In this document: positions 62,275 through 64,000 of the stretch, piece after piece | Layout: every line of letters starts with the position of its first letter | Numbering within the stretch: position 1 is the stretch's first letter | From: an uncultured Myxococcales bacterium | GTDB taxonomy: Bacteria > Myxococcota_A > UBA9042 | Length of the DNA: 64,000 bases | Direction of reading: 5' to 3' | NCBI GenBank assembly: GCA_903924465.1 | Contig: CAIYBN010000103.1 | Location: forward strand, 43,168-107,167 | The notes under the pieces: model-generated | The model's database searches: none | What the model was told of the DNA's origin: nothing | What the model saw: only the letters and a program-made list of their open reading frames with translations | Made by a program: the position numbers and the translations under genes

Positions 62275-62892
62275 ATGCAGCGGCTCATCATCGGCATTGC
62301 CGGCGGCACGGGAGCGGGCAAGACGACGATCGCGCGCGCGGTGGTCAGTGACTTACCTGCAACTTCCGTCGCGCTTATCGAACACGACATGTACTACTTC
62401 GACCACAGTGATCTGGCCGAAGAAGCGCGCGCTCAGGTCAACTACGATCATCCCGACGCCTTGGACAATGCGCTTCTGATCAAGCACTTGGACGAGTTGA
62501 AGGACGGCCGCGCGATCGACCGGCCGAACTACGATTTTGTCCACCACGCCCGGAAGCCCGAGACGACGCATGTGAATCCGACTTCGGTCGTCGTGGTGGA
62601 GGGCATCCTGATCTTCGCGGATGCGGCGCTGCGCGATCGTTTTGACATCAAGATCTTCGTCGACACGCCCGCGGACATCCGGCTGCTACGACGGATTCGC
62701 CGCGACATGGAACGCCGCGGCCGCAGTTTTGACGACGTGCGTCGGCAGTATTCGCGCACAGTGCGGCCGATGCACGAGGCGTTCGTGGAGCCGTCGCGCC
62801 GGTTCGCCGATCTCATCATCCCGGAAGGCGGCAACCAGCGCGTCGCGATCGAGATGGTCGTCGATCGCATTCGTCGGCAACTCGCCTCGTAG
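62275..62892 (+). CDS. udk: Uridine kinase
   Basis: Phosphorylates uridine and cytidine for pyrimidine salvage. The 205-residue protein has Walker A in LIIGIAGGTGAGKTTIAR, the DMYYFDHSDL motif, NYDHPDALDNALL, DRPNYDFVHHAR and VVVVEGILIF, all conserved in Udk, with RRIRRDMERRGRS (lid) and YSRTVRPMHEAFVEPSRRFA following. Length and order are standard. The ATG at 62275 fits the family N-terminus; the open frame upstream adds 21 residues unlike Udk. Confidence 0.94.
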   Translation: MQRLIIGIAGGTGAGKTTIARAVVSDLPATSVALIEHDMYYFDHSDLAEEARAQVNYDHPDALDNALLIKHLDELKDGRAIDRPNYDFVHHARKPETTHVNPTSVVVVEGILIFADAALRDRFDIKIFVDTPADIRLLRRIRRDMERRGRSFDDVRRQYSRTVRPMHEAFVEPSRRFADLIIPEGGNQRVAIEMVVDRIRRQLAS

Positions 62893-63078
62893 TTTGGCAC
62901 ATTCTCCAAACGCACGGTTGCGTTCGAAATCGGCTCGATCTAACTTTTCGCCCGACGGACTGCTCTGCGGGGCCTGAAGTGGCGTCGCAGGTCATTCGGC
63001 GGGACGTTCCGCGCCGGTGGGGTGCTGACGCGGTGGCTGGAAGACGCTGATTCCTGAAGGGAATGGGGGATACCTGTC

Positions 63079-63510
63079 ATGCCAAATCGTCGGCAATTTG
63101 ACCACATCGGCAATTTCAATTTCAAAGTCGAAGTAGAAGGCATCACCACGGGCGCATTTCGCAACGTGGAAGGCCTTGATTCTGAAACGGAAGTCATCGA
63201 ATACCAAGACGGCGACGACCTGATCCTGCGCAAACGCCCAGGCCGCACCAAGTACACCAACGTGACGTTGAAGCGCGGCTACATCAACAACACTGAGCTC
63301 TGGGAATGGCGCAAGAACGTCGTCGAGGGCAAAGTGCAGCGCAAATCGGGGTCGATCATCCTGTGCGCGGACGATGGCAGCGAGATCATGCGGTACAACT
63401 TCTTTGAAGGTTGGCCGACGAAGTGGAAAGGCTTCACGTTGGACGGCAAAGGGACCGATGTGAACGTGGAAGAGATTGAACTGGCTGTGGAAAAGATCGA
63501 GCGCGGTTGA
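63079..63510 (+). CDS. Phage tail tube-like protein (gp19/T6SS-like tube)
   Basis: 143 residues resembling the T4 gp19 tail-tube family found in phage tails and extracellular contractile injection systems: FKVEVEGITTGAFRNVEGLD, the strand pair LRKRPGRTKYTNVTLKRG, WEWRKNVVEGKVQRK and SIILCADDGSEIMRYNFFEG, ending VEEIELAVEKIE. A strong ribosome site (GGGGGAT) precedes the ATG. Tube proteins normally come with sheath and baseplate genes. None is seen in the remaining 490 bases, and the next candidate frame is on the opposite strand, so this may be the edge of a cluster or a solitary copy. Confidence 0.8.
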   Translation: MPNRRQFDHIGNFNFKVEVEGITTGAFRNVEGLDSETEVIEYQDGDDLILRKRPGRTKYTNVTLKRGYINNTELWEWRKNVVEGKVQRKSGSIILCADDGSEIMRYNFFEGWPTKWKGFTLDGKGTDVNVEEIELAVEKIERG

Positions 63511-63893
63511 ATCGAAATTCGGGAGGTCGTGAATCGGAGGCGTCGATTCCGCGAGGACTCGGCGTCTTCGGCGTTCTGCCCGGCCGGTGGAATTCTTTTG
63601 AACTCGCCGCGGCGAAATTTGTCTGCGGCCGAATACCAGCATGAGGGTCAGGCTGGGCCCTTCATCGCAGGCGGAGCCGCGCGTACGGGCGGGGATGCGC
63701 GATGCCACAACTTGGCTTCTGGGATGCGCGAGGCTCAAACTTCACGCGGACCACGGAGGGGCGGACACGGCGACAAGCCGTGGGGCCGCGGGGAACGAAG
63801 CCGCGATCAGCGGCGGCGCTCTCCAAGGTGGTGGTGCGTCCGGCGTAAGCTGGGCGCCACCCACGCGATCCGCATCCAAATTCCTCAATTCTA
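63511..63893. other. 383-base stretch after the tail tube gene, no gene seen
   Basis: The only long frame on the plus strand (63529-63924) is Arg/Gly-rich with no motif and looks non-coding. A 12-base palindrome, TCGCCGCGGCGA, and an AT-richer patch (GGAATTCTTTTGAAC) lie near 63590-63620, but I cannot assign either. Confidence 0.4.
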
Positions 63894-63998
63894 TCAAGCC
63901 ATCACAGTCCTCCGCATCCACTGATCCGGTGTTTGCAGCACAGCGTGGACACGTGCGGCAGCGTCGAGCGCGTTTCGCGCCAGCCGTTGCGTCCAGGT
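63894..63998 (-). CDS. Possible C-terminus of a minus-strand gene running off the window
   Basis: A minus-strand frame reads inward from the window edge for 34 codons to a TGA at 63896-63894. The visible peptide (TWTQRLARNALDAAARVHAV, ending QWMRRTVMA) is a plausible helical protein end with no recognisable family. It is too short to judge; it may be chance. Confidence 0.25.
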   Translation of the reverse strand, partial: TWTQRLARNALDAAARVHAVLQTPDQWMRRTVMA

Positions 63999-64000
63999 CA

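Overview
This window is GC-rich and densely coding on both strands. It reads like a chromosome segment of a Myxococcota-type (deltaproteobacterial) organism, probably uncultured. The evidence is an unusually high share of large secreted lipoproteins built from lamin-tail domains, thrombospondin type-3 Asp repeats, Myxococcus-type Cys-rich repeats (CGNG...GE.CDDGN..GDGC) and Dictyostelium-like CTDC repeats, alongside a sigma-54 activator with FHA and GAF domains and several c-type heme proteins. All family assignments are by eye from the protein sequence; no database search was possible.

Layout. 1-6748: a plus-strand operon with a YdbH-type AsmA-like protein (cut by the window edge), a DUF1318/YdbL-like lipoprotein, a beta-propeller/TPR protein and a heme-motif lipoprotein. 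6753-16144: a giant lamin-tail lipoprotein, a TPR protein, an FHA-GAF-AAA+ sigma-54 activator, a small membrane protein and a TSP3 lipoprotein. 16247-22700: a minus-strand housekeeping operon in the order rdgB/rsmB fusion, era (with an extra G-domain insert), der, recN. 22919-27770: a Cys-rich lipoprotein, a metallophosphatase-like tetraheme protein overlapping an outer-membrane protein gene, and a polytopic membrane protein. 27905-34535: two convergent giant CTDC-repeat lipoproteins. 34563-36578: a DUF1285-like protein, a zinc-ribbon protein and a SprT-DUF2786 protein. 36710-38869: an AT-rich promoter followed by a sugar aminotransferase and a glycosyltransferase, closed by an inverted repeat. 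39080-47791: M20 peptidase and GNAT, a Cys-rich lipoprotein, a PAS fragment with a hybrid histidine kinase, a monoheme membrane protein and an OafA-type acyltransferase. 47975-49518: tandem DUF3105 lipoproteins. 49550-51296: a two-lipoprotein operon behind a cobalamin riboswitch. 51361-54982: biotin carboxylase, biotin carrier, prmA and rsmE. 55327-58245: a LysM/MepA-type endopeptidase, an alpha/beta hydrolase and a THUMP methyltransferase. 58385-62892: a caspase-like giant lipoprotein, a helical-repeat protein and uridine kinase. 63079-63510: a lone phage-like tail tube protein.

The strongest candidate for an undescribed system is the minus-strand unit at 49550-51296. A TTGACG/TAGCCT promoter, a recognisable cobalamin aptamer and a predicted Shine-Dalgarno-sequestering hairpin precede a lipoprotein made of two copies of a ~105-residue domain, which overlaps (ATGA) a second exported protein. 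I propose it is a surface vitamin B12 capture module. Other notable points are the in-frame RdgB-RsmB fusion, the clan CD peptidase-like lipoprotein, and the DUF3105 duplicate that has lost its conserved histidines.
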